From Chlamydomonas sphaeroides (taxonomy: Eukaryota > Chlorophyta > Chlorophyceae > Chlamydomonadales > Chlamydomonadaceae), in contig BDDC01001178.1 of NCBI GenBank assembly GCA_001662425.1, positions 1 through 30,543 of the forward strand: a stretch of 30,543 nt of DNA. Direction: 5' to 3'. Position 1 is the stretch's first letter. Each line of letters begins with the position of its first letter. This document shows positions 30,520 to 30,543 of the stretch, one piece after another. The notes under the pieces were generated by a model that ran no database searches, was not told the origin of the DNA, and was given only the letters and a program-made list of their open reading frames with translations. Made by a program: the position numbers and the translations under genes.

Positions 30520-30543
30520 TCCCTTAGCTGACTCTTCCGTGCG

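Larger units (their letters stand above)
26486..30543 (-). mobile_element. DIRS-like tyrosine-recombinase retrotransposon, 5' part beyond window
   Basis: On the minus strand, from right to left: RT with YLDD, RNase H, an NPPF methyltransferase-like domain, then a tyrosine recombinase. That set and order define DIRS-type elements, known from Volvox (Kangaroo) and Chlamydomonas. Such elements integrate by recombinase instead of integrase. The copy is damaged by frameshifts, stops and a nested DNA transposon. Terminal repeats were not identified. Confidence 0.85.

Overview
The window looks like nuclear DNA of a GC-rich green alga of the volvocine/Chlamydomonas type. Three things support this: many short exons bounded by GTGAGT/GTGCG donors and CAG acceptors, very Ala/Gly/acidic low-complexity linkers, and retroelements typical of that group (a DIRS-like tyrosine-recombinase element, a degraded Gypsy element and an L1 ORF1-like fragment). 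It is eukaryotic: there are no operons or Shine-Dalgarno sites. I see no tRNA, rRNA or CRISPR array.

Left third (1-15208) holds two divergently transcribed multi-exon genes. On the minus strand (1-5540, C-terminus off the left edge) thirteen exons join in a consistent phase into a Golgi-type GT61 glycosyltransferase resembling plant beta-1,2-xylosyltransferase/EOGT. On the plus strand (7280-15208) eleven exons join in phase into a 1,921-residue protein with five diverged copies of a ~110-residue module, acidic/Gly/Ala linkers, basic nuclear-localisation motifs and a C-terminal SET methyltransferase domain. The repeat module is not one I can name. Its strand pattern is faintly like plant B3 DNA-binding domains. 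The ~1.7 kb between the two genes holds a TATA box facing the SET gene.

Middle (15209-20258): after ~1.5 kb without a recognisable gene comes the N-terminal half of a cysteine synthase (O-acetylserine (thiol)lyase). It is spread over splice-bounded exons but has a frame break near its start. One 2.2 kb intron contains, on the opposite strand, a coiled-coil/L1-ORF1-like sequence, an ATCGAT-rich tandem repeat and a 536-base assembly gap. No C-terminal half is visible.

Right half (20258-30543) is transposon-dense. A decayed Gypsy-like element (20525-24675) has gag, a Dam-like NPPY methyltransferase segment, protease, RT and RNase H, with many stop codons and no integrase. It is followed by a cluster of GGAGTC palindromes and 1.6 kb of anonymous DNA. 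Then comes a minus-strand DIRS-like element (26486 to past the right edge) with RT, RNase H, an NPPF methyltransferase-like domain and tyrosine recombinase. Its recombinase gene is split by a 1,193-bp Tc1/mariner-type element with 26-bp inverted repeats and a TA target duplication. Removing that insertion restores the reading frame exactly. Nested insertion thus layers at least three element classes next to a broken metabolic gene.
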